Assembly: GCF_028596025.1 (NCBI RefSeq)
Contig: NZ_CP117167.1
Location: 744,001 to 808,000 of the forward strand
Direction: 5' to 3'
Source of the DNA: Mucilaginibacter jinjuensis
GTDB taxonomy: Bacteria > Bacteroidota > Bacteroidia > Sphingobacteriales > Sphingobacteriaceae
DNA length: 64,000 nucleotides
Notes under the pieces: model-generated
Database searches by the model: none
The model's input: the letters and a program-made list of their open reading frames with translations, nothing else
Told to the model about the DNA's origin: nothing
Shown: piece by piece, positions 53,971 through 61,700 of the stretch
Layout of the letters: each line of letters opens with the position of its first letter
Position numbering within the stretch: position 1 is the first letter of the stretch
Translations under genes and position numbers: made by a program

Positions 53971-54103
53971 TAGATATGAGATGCGGGATCTTAGATATGA
54001 GAAATATCTTTCGAGCATCTTAAATCTGGAATAACAAAAGATAAAAATCAGTTATGAGTGCCGGGCTGGAGTAATTGTCTCACATCTCAAGTCTCATATC
54101 TAA
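53971..54103. repeat. Word palindrome in the rpsM-rpsK gap (TAGATATGAGA vocabulary)
   Basis: Left words TAGATATGAGA (53971) and TTAGATATGAGA (53991-54002). The right arm TCTCATATCTAA (54092-54103) pairs perfectly over 12 bases with the second. CACATCTCAAG near 54081 continues the theme. Same vocabulary as the next two gaps. Confidence 0.75.
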
Positions 54104-54115
54104 AATCTAAAAGTA

Positions 54116-54505
54116 ATGGCTAAAGCTAAAAAAGTAACCAAAAAACGTATCGTAATTGTAGAACCTGTAGGTCAGGCACACATTAACGCTACTTTCAACA
54201 ACATCATTATCACCCTTACTAACAGTACTGGTCAGGCAATCTCTTGGTCTTCTGCAGGTAAAATGGGTTTTAAAGGTTCAAAAAAGAACACTCCTTATGC
54301 TGCTGGTCAGGCTGCTGGCGATTGCGGTAAGGTAGCTTATGATTTGGGCTTACGTAAAGTAGAAGTTTTTGTTAAAGGCCCGGGTGCTGGTCGTGAGTCG
54401 GCTATCCGTACTTTACAAACTACTGGTATCGAGGTTACAACCATCAAAGATATTACCCCGCTTCCACACAACGGATGTCGCCCTGCAAAACGCAGAAGAG
54501 TTTAA
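54116..54505 (+). CDS. rpsK: 30S ribosomal protein S11
   Basis: 129 aa. [40 protein letters not shown] and [15 protein letters not shown] are standard. Confidence 0.98.
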   Translation: MAKAKKVTKKRIVIVEPVGQAHINATFNNIIITLTNSTGQAISWSSAGKMGFKGSKKNTPYAAGQAAGDCGKVAYDLGLRKVEVFVKGPGAGRESAIRTLQTTGIEVTTIKDITPLPHNGCRPAKRRRV

Positions 54506-54571
54506 TTAACACAATTTTAAAGCTAAGATTCGGCAGTTTTAAGGCTGCTTGATACTTTAAAAAACACAACA

Positions 54572-55180
54572 ATGGCAAGATATACAGGCCCAAAAAGCAA
54601 AATCGCACGTAAATTCCGTGAACCGATCTTCGGTCCGGATAAAGTGTTAGAAAGAAAAAACTATCCTCCCGGCATGCACGGTGTCTCTAAAAGAAGAGGC
54701 AAGCAATCAGAGTATGCAGTGCAGCTGATGGAAAAACAAAAAGTTAAATACACTTACGGTGTATTAGAGCGTCAGTTCGAAAACTTATTCCATACCGCAG
54801 TAGCTAAAGAAGGTATCACCGGTACAAACTTGCTTCAATTATTAGAAGCACGTTTAGATAACGTTGTTTACCGTTTAGGTATCGCTCCAACCCGTTCTGG
54901 TGCACGCCAGTTGGTTGGTCACAAACACATTACTGTTAACGGTGAAGTTGTAAACATTGCTTCTTACAATGTAAGAGTAGGTGATGTGATCGCAGTTCGT
55001 GAGAAATCAAAATCTCTTGAAGCTATCAGCAACTCTGTAGCCGGCAGAAAAATAAACAAATACAGCTGGTTTGAGTGGGATGCAGCAGCCCTTACAGGTA
55101 AACTGTTAAACTTACCAAACCGCGATGAGATTCCTGAAAACATCAAGGAAAACCTGATCGTCGAGTTGTACTCTAAGTAA
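54572..55180 (+). CDS. rpsD: 30S ribosomal protein S4
   Basis: 202 aa. [20 protein letters not shown] lacks the N-terminal CxxC zinc motif seen in some bacteria. The S4 RNA-binding domain has [20 protein letters not shown] and [14 protein letters not shown]. Followed by a word palindrome. Confidence 0.98.
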   Translation: MARYTGPKSKIARKFREPIFGPDKVLERKNYPPGMHGVSKRRGKQSEYAVQLMEKQKVKYTYGVLERQFENLFHTAVAKEGITGTNLLQLLEARLDNVVYRLGIAPTRSGARQLVGHKHITVNGEVVNIASYNVRVGDVIAVREKSKSLEAISNSVAGRKINKYSWFEWDAAALTGKLLNLPNRDEIPENIKENLIVELYSK

Positions 55181-55185
55181 GAATT

Positions 55186-55262
55186 AGATTTGAGATATTA
55201 AATTTGAGATATGAGATAATTTGTTTATTCTCATATCTCAATTTTTGGTATCTCAATATCTG
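55186..55262. repeat. Word palindrome in the rpsD-rpoA gap (TTTGAGATATGAGA vocabulary)
   Basis: Arms 55201-55216 (AATTTGAGATATGAGA) and 55229-55244 (TCTCATATCTCAATTT) match at 15 of 16 positions around a 12-base loop. Outer words AGATTTGAGATATTA and TATCTCAATATCT extend it. Confidence 0.78.
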
Positions 55263-55302
55263 TTATATATAAATTAAGTAAACAATAATCAAAAGGATAT
55301 AA

Positions 55303-56295
55303 ATGGCAATTTTAGCATTTCAAAAACCAGATAAGGTAATCATGCAGAAGTCAACTGACTTTGATGGTACATTTGAATTTCGTCCGTTAGAGCCAGGTTT
55401 CGGTATTACTATTGGTAATGCTTTACGTCGTATCTTACTTTCTTCATTGGAAGGTTATGCAATTACTTCAGTACGTTTCTCTGGAGTATCGCATGAGTTT
55501 TCAACCATCAAAGGCGTTGTTGAAGATGTTACCGAAATTATCCTGAACCTTAAACAAGTTCGTTTTAAGAAAACCGGTACTTCTGGTGATTCAGAAAAAA
55601 TCTTCGTTATCATCAACGGTCAGGATAGTTTTAAAGCTGGTGACATCACCAAGTTTTCAAACAACTTTACCGTATTAAACCCTGAGCTGGTTATCTGTAA
55701 CATGGACTCATCAGTAACGCTTGAAGTTGAGCTTACTGTAAACAAAGGCCGTGGTTACGTTGCAAGTGAAGAAAATAAAAATCCGGATGCTTTAGTAGGC
55801 GTTATCGCTATCGATTCTATATACACACCTATCAAGAATGTGAAATATACAATCGAAAACTATCGTGTTGAACAAAAAACCGACTACGAGAAATTGGTGT
55901 TGGATATTGTTACCGATGGTTCTGTACACCCGGAGCATGCATTAAAAGAAGCTGCGAAGATTTTGATCCAGCACTTCATGTTGTTCTCTGATGAGAACAT
56001 GATGCTTGAAGCCCAGGCTAAAGAAGAAACTAAAGAAGTTGATGAAGAAATCCTGCACATGCGCAAGATCCTGAAAACCGAACTGGTTGACTTAGATCTT
56101 TCTGTACGTGCACTGAACTGCCTGAAAGCTGCCGACATCCGCAGCCTGGCTGATCTGGTTTCTTACGACGTAGCTGATATGTTAAAATTCAGAAACTTCG
56201 GTAAAAAATCATTAACCGAGATTCAGGACCTGGTTAAATCAAAAGGTTTATCTTTTGGTATGAACCTGGCAAAATACAAACTGGACGAAGAGTAA
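55303..56295 (+). CDS. rpoA: DNA-directed RNA polymerase subunit alpha
   Basis: 330 aa. N-terminal dimerisation domain ([38 protein letters not shown]), an acidic linker, and C-terminal domain with two HhH motifs ([39 protein letters not shown]). Usual position between rpsD and rplQ. Confidence 0.98.
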   Translation: MAILAFQKPDKVIMQKSTDFDGTFEFRPLEPGFGITIGNALRRILLSSLEGYAITSVRFSGVSHEFSTIKGVVEDVTEIILNLKQVRFKKTGTSGDSEKIFVIINGQDSFKAGDITKFSNNFTVLNPELVICNMDSSVTLEVELTVNKGRGYVASEENKNPDALVGVIAIDSIYTPIKNVKYTIENYRVEQKTDYEKLVLDIVTDGSVHPEHALKEAAKILIQHFMLFSDENMMLEAQAKEETKEVDEEILHMRKILKTELVDLDLSVRALNCLKAADIRSLADLVSYDVADMLKFRNFGKKSLTEIQDLVKSKGLSFGMNLAKYKLDEE

Positions 56296-56304
56296 TCTTT
56301 GTTT

Positions 56305-56427
56305 AGATATTAGATTTGAGATGTGAGTATTGAGATATTCACATCTCGAATTTTTTAAAAGCAATTAACAAACGAGTAAAAGGATCTGCGCTGAGGGAGT
56401 TAATCTCAAATCTCAAATCTAATATCT
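56305..56427. repeat. Word palindrome in the rpoA-rplQ gap (AGATATTAGATTTGAGAT vocabulary)
   Basis: Arms 56305-56327 and 56405-56427 are reverse complements at 22 of 23 positions (start AGATATTAGATTTGAGAT). Inside, GAGATGTGA/TCACATCTC forms a second small hairpin (56319-56347). The centre (56350-56400) is unrelated unique sequence. Confidence 0.8.
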
Positions 56428-56458
56428 CAAATCTAACAATAAGCGAGGGCATAATTCC

Positions 56459-56498
56459 GCGGGCTTGACTAATAGCCGCCCAACGGTATGCACGTGCA
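56459..56498 (+). promoter_or_regulatory. GC-rich hairpin and palindrome before rplQ
   Basis: GCGGGCT (56459-56465) pairs with AGCCGC (56474-56479) with one bulged G. TGCACGTGCA at 56489-56498 is a perfect 10-base palindrome, 15 bases before the rplQ ATG. It may be part of an L17 leader structure; no known leader was recognised. Confidence 0.35.
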
Positions 56499-56513
56499 CA
56501 AGTAAATAACAAA

Positions 56514-57089
56514 ATGAGACACGGTAAAAAACACAACCACTTAGGCCGTACAGATAGCCACAGAAAGGCTATGCTGGCAAATATGGCTTCATCGCTTATC
56601 CAGCACAAGCGTATCACTACTACTTTAGCAAAAGCAAAAGCTTTACGCGTTTATGTAGAGCCTATCTTAACTAAAGCTAAAAGTGATAACACACACTCAC
56701 GCCGTACAGTATTTAGCTACCTGCAAAGCAAAGATGCAGTTACTGAACTGTTCCGCGACATCGCTGTTAAAATTGCTGACAGACCAGGTGGCTACACTCG
56801 TATCATCAAAATGGAAAACCGTTTAGGTGACAACGCAGAAATGGCACTGATTGAATTAGTAGATTACAACACCGTTTACGGTGCAGAAACTGCTGCTCCT
56901 GCTAAGAAAGCTACCCGCCGTCGTGGTGGTGCTGGTACTGGCAAAGCAAAAGCTGCTACTGCTGAAGTAACCCCGGCTGACGAGGCTGTTGTTGCTGAAA
57001 CTGTTGCACCAGCTGTAGAAGAAGCTCCGGCTACTCCTGCTGCTGAAGAAGCTTCTGCAAAAGAAGACGAAGCAGAAAAAGGCGAGTAA
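56514..57089 (+). CDS. rplQ: 50S ribosomal protein L17 with Ala/Glu-rich tail
   Basis: 191 aa. [29 protein letters not shown]-like [10 protein letters not shown] and the basic core are complete by residue about 124. The last 65 or so residues start basic ([18 protein letters not shown]) and end acidic and Ala-rich ([23 protein letters not shown]). Last gene of the ribosomal block. Confidence 0.96.
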   Translation: MRHGKKHNHLGRTDSHRKAMLANMASSLIQHKRITTTLAKAKALRVYVEPILTKAKSDNTHSRRTVFSYLQSKDAVTELFRDIAVKIADRPGGYTRIIKMENRLGDNAEMALIELVDYNTVYGAETAAPAKKATRRRGGAGTGKAKAATAEVTPADEAVVAETVAPAVEEAPATPAAEEASAKEDEAEKGE

Positions 57090-57110
57090 TTTTAATTACT
57101 AACGATATTG

Positions 57111-57142
57111 AAAAGCCTTACTCATTTGAGTAAGGCTTTTTT
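57111..57142 (+). terminator. Rho-independent terminator after rplQ
   Basis: The stem AAAAGCCTTACTC / GAGTAAGGCTTTT with a small ATTT loop and a T run; ends the ribosomal operon. Confidence 0.9.
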
Positions 57143-57223
57143 GCGTTTAAAATGTCGTAATCACCCCTTTTTATTGTCCTTTATCGCCCTTTGGTAAGCC
57201 CAAGCCAATAGCTATTTTTAGGC

Positions 57224-57661
57224 ATGATAAACTTTGCCGAAAAACAAGAGAGAGAAGACTTCATCAAACGCATCCAAAAACTCGACGAACATAGTACTCC
57301 GTCATGGGGCAAAATGTCGGTATACCAAATGTTAAGGCATTGTGCCATGTGGGAAGAAATGGCTCTAGGTAGGCAGATCTATAAACAAGCGTTTATGGGT
57401 AAGCTCTTCGGTAAAATTGCACTAAAATCGATGCTGAAAGATGAGCCTGTAAAACGAAATTTACCATCGGTACCATCGTTCATCATAACCAGCGACGGGA
57501 GCGTGTCATTGGAGAAAGAAAACCTGATTACATTGATGGAAGAACATGCCCAATCACCCGTTAATTTCATTCATCCCTTCTTCGGTAAGATGACTGCGGA
57601 ACAAGGTCTATTGTTAGCTTCTAAGCATTTAGATCATCATTTAAAACAGTTTGGGGTATAA
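57224..57661 (+). CDS. DUF1569 (DinB-like) protein
   Basis: 145 aa, mainly helical. PSWGKMSVYQMLRHCAMWEE and FFGKMTAEQGLLLASKHLDH HLKQFGV carry the DUF1569 pattern, with three His (H42-type in RHC, then H-LDHH) placed as in DinB-superfamily four-helix metal-binding bundles. Function unknown; some DinB relatives are thiol-dependent transferases. TATTTTTAG lies a few bases before the ATG, a poor -7 box that would give a leaderless mRNA. Confidence 0.83.
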   Translation: MINFAEKQEREDFIKRIQKLDEHSTPSWGKMSVYQMLRHCAMWEEMALGRQIYKQAFMGKLFGKIALKSMLKDEPVKRNLPSVPSFIITSDGSVSLEKENLITLMEEHAQSPVNFIHPFFGKMTAEQGLLLASKHLDHHLKQFGV

Positions 57662-57720
57662 ACCATTTCTCTTTCTTGTTTAGGTGGTTTTTATTAGCTT
57701 TATAAAAAGCCTGTAACTAA

Positions 57721-58872
57721 ATGACTGCCGAACAACTGCTTAATACCATTATCTGCGTTAGCTTCTTTTTATTCGCGTTCATAGCCATTGTTAACCCTAA
57801 TAAGGTAAACATAATGGCTAATAGATGGTTGGGCATATTCTTTTTAAATGTGGGATTGAAAATTGCAGCAGCGGTAGTCGATGGAGATCATGCTGCACAT
57901 CAGTTTGATTGGTTGCTGCGTTTTGTTGATCTTTCTCATTGCGCCACTCCTGCCTTATTTTATTTGAGCGTGGTACAATTTGCAACGCCCGGCAAGTTTA
58001 ATAGGAAGTACTATCTGAGTTTTGTGCCGGGCGCTATTGTGTTTCTCCTTATCCTGCCGTTTAATTTGTTGCCTGCATTTAAGGGCTATCCTTTTCCGAA
58101 GCTTGTACTCAACACCATCATATATACCATATTTCTTACCTCTAACCTGCAAATGTGGGTACTTTGGGCGCTTGCCTGGTATAAGCTTTACAAGCACCAA
58201 AAGAATATTCAGTTGGTGGCTTCTAATACTACGCCGGTTGATTTACGCTGGCTAAACTACCTGCTGTATATTATCGGCATTATGATGCTCATCTTCGTTG
58301 CTAACAATCTTTTGATGATACATTCGCAATCATTATACCGGCAAATTATTTACCTGTTTTGTAGTTTAGTTATCTGTTACTATTTGATTGCACAGAAAGA
58401 GATATTCCCTTATCAGCCAGCAGCAATTGCAGAGGTTAGCCAGGTGATTGAAGAGTTTCAACATCAGCCTAAACAAATAAAACCGCGCATGGATGATAAG
58501 CTATCCCATCGGCTTAAATTACGTCTCGAGCACTTGATGGTACATGACAAGCTATACCTCGACAGTGAATTAAATCTGCCGCAATTGGCACAAAGTATGG
58601 AAGTCTCGGTTCACGATTTGTCGTATTTACTCAATGACAGCGTCGGTATGAATTTCTTCCAGTTTATTAATGCCTATAGGGTAAAAGAGGCCAAGCTGTT
58701 GATGCTGTCTGATCAGCATAAGCATCTCAATATTTTAGGTATTGCCTATAGTGCAGGTTTCAGCTCTAAAACTACTTTTAACACCGCCTTTAAAAAGCAA
58801 ACCGGTTTATCGCCAAGCCAATTTATGAAACAAGGAGAAATAGCCGCCAATGTTTCTTATCAGGCTTGGTAA
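57721..58872 (+). CDS. Membrane-anchored AraC-type transcriptional regulator
   Basis: 383 aa. Residues about 1-215 contain seven hydrophobic helices. A cytoplasmic linker (PYQPAAIAEVSQVIEEFQHQ) leads to a C-terminal AraC DNA-binding domain (about 275-372) with MEVSVHDLSYLLNDSVGMNF and GIAYSAGFSSKTTFNTAFKK, QTGLSPSQF. This is a one-component membrane-bound regulator typical of Bacteroidota. The next gene, 87 bases downstream on the same strand, is a membrane protein and a likely target or partner. Confidence 0.9.
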   Translation: MTAEQLLNTIICVSFFLFAFIAIVNPNKVNIMANRWLGIFFLNVGLKIAAAVVDGDHAAHQFDWLLRFVDLSHCATPALFYLSVVQFATPGKFNRKYYLSFVPGAIVFLLILPFNLLPAFKGYPFPKLVLNTIIYTIFLTSNLQMWVLWALAWYKLYKHQKNIQLVASNTTPVDLRWLNYLLYIIGIMMLIFVANNLLMIHSQSLYRQIIYLFCSLVICYYLIAQKEIFPYQPAAIAEVSQVIEEFQHQPKQIKPRMDDKLSHRLKLRLEHLMVHDKLYLDSELNLPQLAQSMEVSVHDLSYLLNDSVGMNFFQFINAYRVKEAKLLMLSDQHKHLNILGIAYSAGFSSKTTFNTAFKKQTGLSPSQFMKQGEIAANVSYQAW

Positions 58873-58959
58873 ATAGATGGCTAATGTGTTCGGTTGGATA
58901 AAGCCGAACGATAAGGACAGTATACCTCCCTAATATTGTGTTAAAAAAATAACACAATT

Positions 58960-60039
58960 ATGAAACGTACACCTTTCTCTCAACTCGCCTGGGCTTGTGC
59001 TATAGCAGCTGTAATAGGCGTTTTTGTGCTCCTGCGCATTACTAATGTTATGATGCAATTTGGCCGTGCCCCCAAACTGGAATGGGTTATCGGATTAGCC
59101 ATCTGGTTAATAATGCTGATATGCTGTATAATTTGGCAACGTAAAGCATCGCGCGGCGAACTTGATGTTACTTTATATACCGGTTTCTGGCAAAATGCAG
59201 TGAGGTATTTTATCGCGCTGGATTTAATTATGTTCGGGATAGAGAAACTTTGCCATTTGCAATTTAACATACCACTGGGCGAGTTGGATAACCCCTTTAG
59301 CAGTATCCCCAGGCAGGATTTAATGTGGGCCTTTTATGGCCATTTTCGTTTACTGGTTGATATTGTTGCAGTTATGCAGATTGCCGGCTCTGTATTACTT
59401 CTTTTTCGTAGAACCAGACTGCTTGGAGCCATTACATTACTGCCTCTGCTCTTGAATATCCTTTTACTCGATTACTTTTACCTCGATATTATTATTCAGA
59501 TCTATATCACCTGCGAAACCCTGGCTGTGGTATATTTAATATTGTTGAAATATGATCGCTTATCAGAGTTTTTCTTCCATACCCAAAGCCCACTGCCCGG
59601 GTTTTATTTTCGCAATAGCTGGGTAAAGAATACTGTTCGTTTTTCTACAGTTATTATTCCGATAGTATTATTGGCTAATTTCAAATTTCCCAAAAACTAC
59701 AAGGAGATAACCGGAAAGTATTTGGTTAAAAATTGGAGTTTAAATAATGCGGTTAAAAGTAATAATGCTTGCGCCGATAGTGTGCTTACTAAAGTCTTTA
59801 TTGACAGGGGCGATTTTGTATTAGAATATAATAGCTACTTACGCCGCTACATCGGTGGATATAAATACAACCCGCAAACAAGGGAAATTACGGCTATATG
59901 GCGCTATCCTTTTAATAATCACGATACCTTGTTTGCAAAGATGCTACCCGGCAACGCTCCTGATAAAAGAGTGCTAATTGGCCGAATGGGGAAAGAGAAC
60001 TTTAGGATTGATTTATTGAAAGTGTCGCCGGTGAATTGA
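58960..60039 (+). CDS. DoxX-like membrane protein with C-terminal beta domain
   Basis: 359 aa. Several membrane helices between residues about 10 and 235, including a part with WAFYGHFRLLVDIVAVMQIAGSVLLLF that resembles DoxX/DoxD helices. After a last helix (about 222-240) the C-terminal 120 residues are soluble and beta-rich (KYLVKNWSLNNAVKSNNACA, GKENFRIDLLKV). Not recognised as a specific family. The AAATAACACAATT motif before ATG forms part of GTGTTAAAAAAATAACAC, an inverted repeat that could be an operator. Confidence 0.65.
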   Translation: MKRTPFSQLAWACAIAAVIGVFVLLRITNVMMQFGRAPKLEWVIGLAIWLIMLICCIIWQRKASRGELDVTLYTGFWQNAVRYFIALDLIMFGIEKLCHLQFNIPLGELDNPFSSIPRQDLMWAFYGHFRLLVDIVAVMQIAGSVLLLFRRTRLLGAITLLPLLLNILLLDYFYLDIIIQIYITCETLAVVYLILLKYDRLSEFFFHTQSPLPGFYFRNSWVKNTVRFSTVIIPIVLLANFKFPKNYKEITGKYLVKNWSLNNAVKSNNACADSVLTKVFIDRGDFVLEYNSYLRRYIGGYKYNPQTREITAIWRYPFNNHDTLFAKMLPGNAPDKRVLIGRMGKENFRIDLLKVSPVN

Positions 60040-60051
60040 TCTTAATGCTAT

Positions 60052-60090
60052 TTAATTCATCCAGATTGTTCAAAACTTAATATTGTATTC
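60052..60090 (-). pseudogene. 3' relic of the secreted gene at 61019-61528
   Basis: Read on the minus strand, the 13 codons give EYNIKF-stop-TIWMN-stop, against RYDIKFWTNWMN-stop at the end of the gene at 61019. Trp has become TGA and one Asn an Ile, while ten of twelve other positions agree or are conservative. Nothing similar is found upstream of Glu, so only the last exonic fragment survived. Confidence 0.6.
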
Positions 60091-60106
60091 CATCATGATA
60101 CAAATA

Positions 60107-60139
60107 TGGCGCACCATTTTTGTGTAAGATAGGGTGTAA
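60107..60139 (+). repeat. 33-base repeat, copy 1
   Basis: TGGCGCACCATTTTTGTGTA continues as AGATAGGGTGTAA. Copy 2 at 60863-60895 differs at three of 33 positions. The two copies flank the PixA-like gene. Confidence 0.75.
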
Positions 60140-60144
60140 CTGGA

Positions 60145-60177
60145 GTAAAGATCCTGCTATACAGACAGGATCTTTAC
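60145..60177. terminator. Terminator-like hairpin between convergent genes
   Basis: A perfect 12-bp stem GTAAAGATCCTG / CAGGATCTTTAC with loop CTATACAGA. No long T run, so termination is uncertain; it lies 20 bases beyond the PixA-like stop. Confidence 0.55.
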
Positions 60178-60197
60178 CGGTTCATACCTCTCAATAA

Positions 60198-60743
60198 TTA
60201 ACTTTTTACAACAATGGTAGGATCCCAATAGTAGTAGCCAAATAACACCGGGTTTGCAGTGCCTCTTTGGCGGGTGTAAAGTGCAAACTGGATATTATAG
60301 TTTTCAGTTCCTTTATTCACAACGTTAGCCTGGTTAAACCAATAGGTTTGTTCGCTGAAGTTAATTGGAAACACGCTGCCATCGGTAGGCAAAACACCTT
60401 GTCTTTTATAAACACTAAAGGTAAGGTTGTTAAAAACGGTGTCTCCGGCAAATCTCTCCATTTTGTATAATACAACCGACGAATCAAAGTTGCCATATTC
60501 TGACGTACCGTACCAGCGGATAATGTCGCCAACATCAGCTTTAATTGATAGGTCGCCGGTACCAGAACCCACTATAACATTTGCCCTGGTGGCTACCATG
60601 TACATGTAGTTATGTGGTAAACCGGTAGGGTGGGCCGGATCCTTACTTGGATTGGGATAGTCGTTGGTAATTGCGTCTGTGTCAATTACCACCTGGATGT
60701 TAATGATCTCCTGAGAGGTAAAAAATTCGCTGTAAAGTGCCAT
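60198..60743 (-). CDS. PixA/AidA-family inclusion body protein
   Basis: 181 aa without signal peptide. NIQVVIDTDAITNDYPNPSK (residues 15-34) is the hallmark of the PixA/AidA family. The rest is a beta-rich fold (IKADVGDIIRWYGTSEYGNF, ENYNIQFALYTRQRG, GYYYWDPTIVV). PixA forms crystalline cytoplasmic inclusions in Xenorhabdus, and AidA is quorum-sensing controlled in Burkholderia/Ralstonia. The role in Bacteroidota is unknown. An isolated gene with a 12-base palindrome TCCTGATCAGGA 62 bases upstream (60805-60816), a candidate operator. Confidence 0.85.
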   Translation of the reverse strand: MALYSEFFTSQEIINIQVVIDTDAITNDYPNPSKDPAHPTGLPHNYMYMVATRANVIVGSGTGDLSIKADVGDIIRWYGTSEYGNFDSSVVLYKMERFAGDTVFNNLTFSVYKRQGVLPTDGSVFPINFSEQTYWFNQANVVNKGTENYNIQFALYTRQRGTANPVLFGYYYWDPTIVVKS

Positions 60744-60862
60744 GATAAAATGATTTTAGGATTTTGGTTAATTCTCTACTCTTTAAAAAGGATTTTCGAG
60801 ATACTCCTGATCAGGATTTATAGAAGTGTATTAAAGCTCCCATATCCATCACAACACAAAAG

Positions 60863-60895
60863 TGGCACAACATTTTTGTGTAGGATAGGGTGTAA
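60863..60895 (+). repeat. 33-base repeat, copy 2
   Basis: TGGCACAACATTTTTGTGTA continues as GGATAGGGTGTAA. It overlaps an inverted repeat ACACAAAA...TTTTGTGT (60853-60881). The start TGGCACAAC also occurs before dnaK at 61638. Confidence 0.75.
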
Positions 60896-61018
60896 GCAGG
60901 GTATATGAAAGGGTGTATGTATTGTATATTGAAGGGTGGGAAGTGTTTCTTCAAGAGCTAATGCTACTCTCATGATCACTCGGAAGAGCCAAGCGACAGC
61001 ATAGGTGTATATATAAAC

Positions 61019-61528
61019 TTAATTCATCCAGTTTGTCCAAAATTTGATGTCGTATCTTTTCCATTTGCCGTCTGTTTTTTTATAAATCTCTATACCGCCA
61101 TGCCCACAAAGTGCACCACAATGAAACGCCCTGTTAATAAAAGCTATAGTTCTGTCTTCTGAAAATACAGGTAACGAAATGTAAGTTACAGGCAGGTTAG
61201 CCACATCTCCGGCTTTCCAGTCAATATCAGAAAACTGTTCTTTATCAAGCAATACTTTACCTGTGTAATTAAGCTGTTTTATAATATAAAGGCTGTCTTG
61301 CTGGGATATTTTAAGCTGTTTGTCGTAACTATTTATTTCAAAGAAATCCTTAAGGTCAACGTGGTAATTGAAATGTTTTAAAGTATCAGATAGTGCCTGC
61401 ACAGAATTTTTAACCAGATACCATTTTAAAAAATCATACTGCTCTTTTTTAGTTGGTAATGATTGGCTGTACAAGCAATTTGTACATAATATTAACAAAA
61501 GTAGCGTGGTAAGGGCTTTGATCTTCAT
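61019..61528 (-). CDS. Secreted protein of unknown function
   Basis: 169 aa, signal peptide MKIKALTTLLLLILCTNCLYSQ (a Cys before the cleavage site could also make it a lipoprotein). The mature part has helical first half and a conserved-looking core AFHCGALCGHGGIEIYKKTD followed by GKWKRYDIKFWTNWMN. The CxxxC with nearby His may form a disulfide or metal site. I recognise no family. A decayed copy of its 3' end lies at 60052-60090. Confidence 0.7.
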   Translation of the reverse strand: MKIKALTTLLLLILCTNCLYSQSLPTKKEQYDFLKWYLVKNSVQALSDTLKHFNYHVDLKDFFEINSYDKQLKISQQDSLYIIKQLNYTGKVLLDKEQFSDIDWKAGDVANLPVTYISLPVFSEDRTIAFINRAFHCGALCGHGGIEIYKKTDGKWKRYDIKFWTNWMN

Positions 61529-61637
61529 ACCCTAAATCTACTACATTTCTGCCAAGCTGTCATCGCAATCTCATCCGGGGCTGACTAAAAGTATTATTTC
61601 TGCCAGCATTTAATTTAATTTACTGCCAATTAAAGCT

Positions 61638-61653
61638 TGGCACAACCATTGAT
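61638..61653 (+). promoter_or_regulatory. Sigma-54-like element before dnaK
   Basis: TGGCAC, five bases, TTGAT resembles the sigma-54 consensus TGGCAC-N5-TTGCW, with A in place of the important C at -12. It is 47 bases before the dnaK ATG. No CIRCE operator is visible. Low confidence because of the -12 mismatch. Confidence 0.3.
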
Positions 61654-61700
61654 AAATAGGTGTAGGAATTGACTAATTAATAAAAGAAAAAATCAATCAT

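Noticed and set aside
60198..60743. PixA-like gene as part of a secretion or contractile system
   Set aside because: No sheath, tube or secretion genes in the surroundings; the family forms cytoplasmic inclusions and here stands alone.
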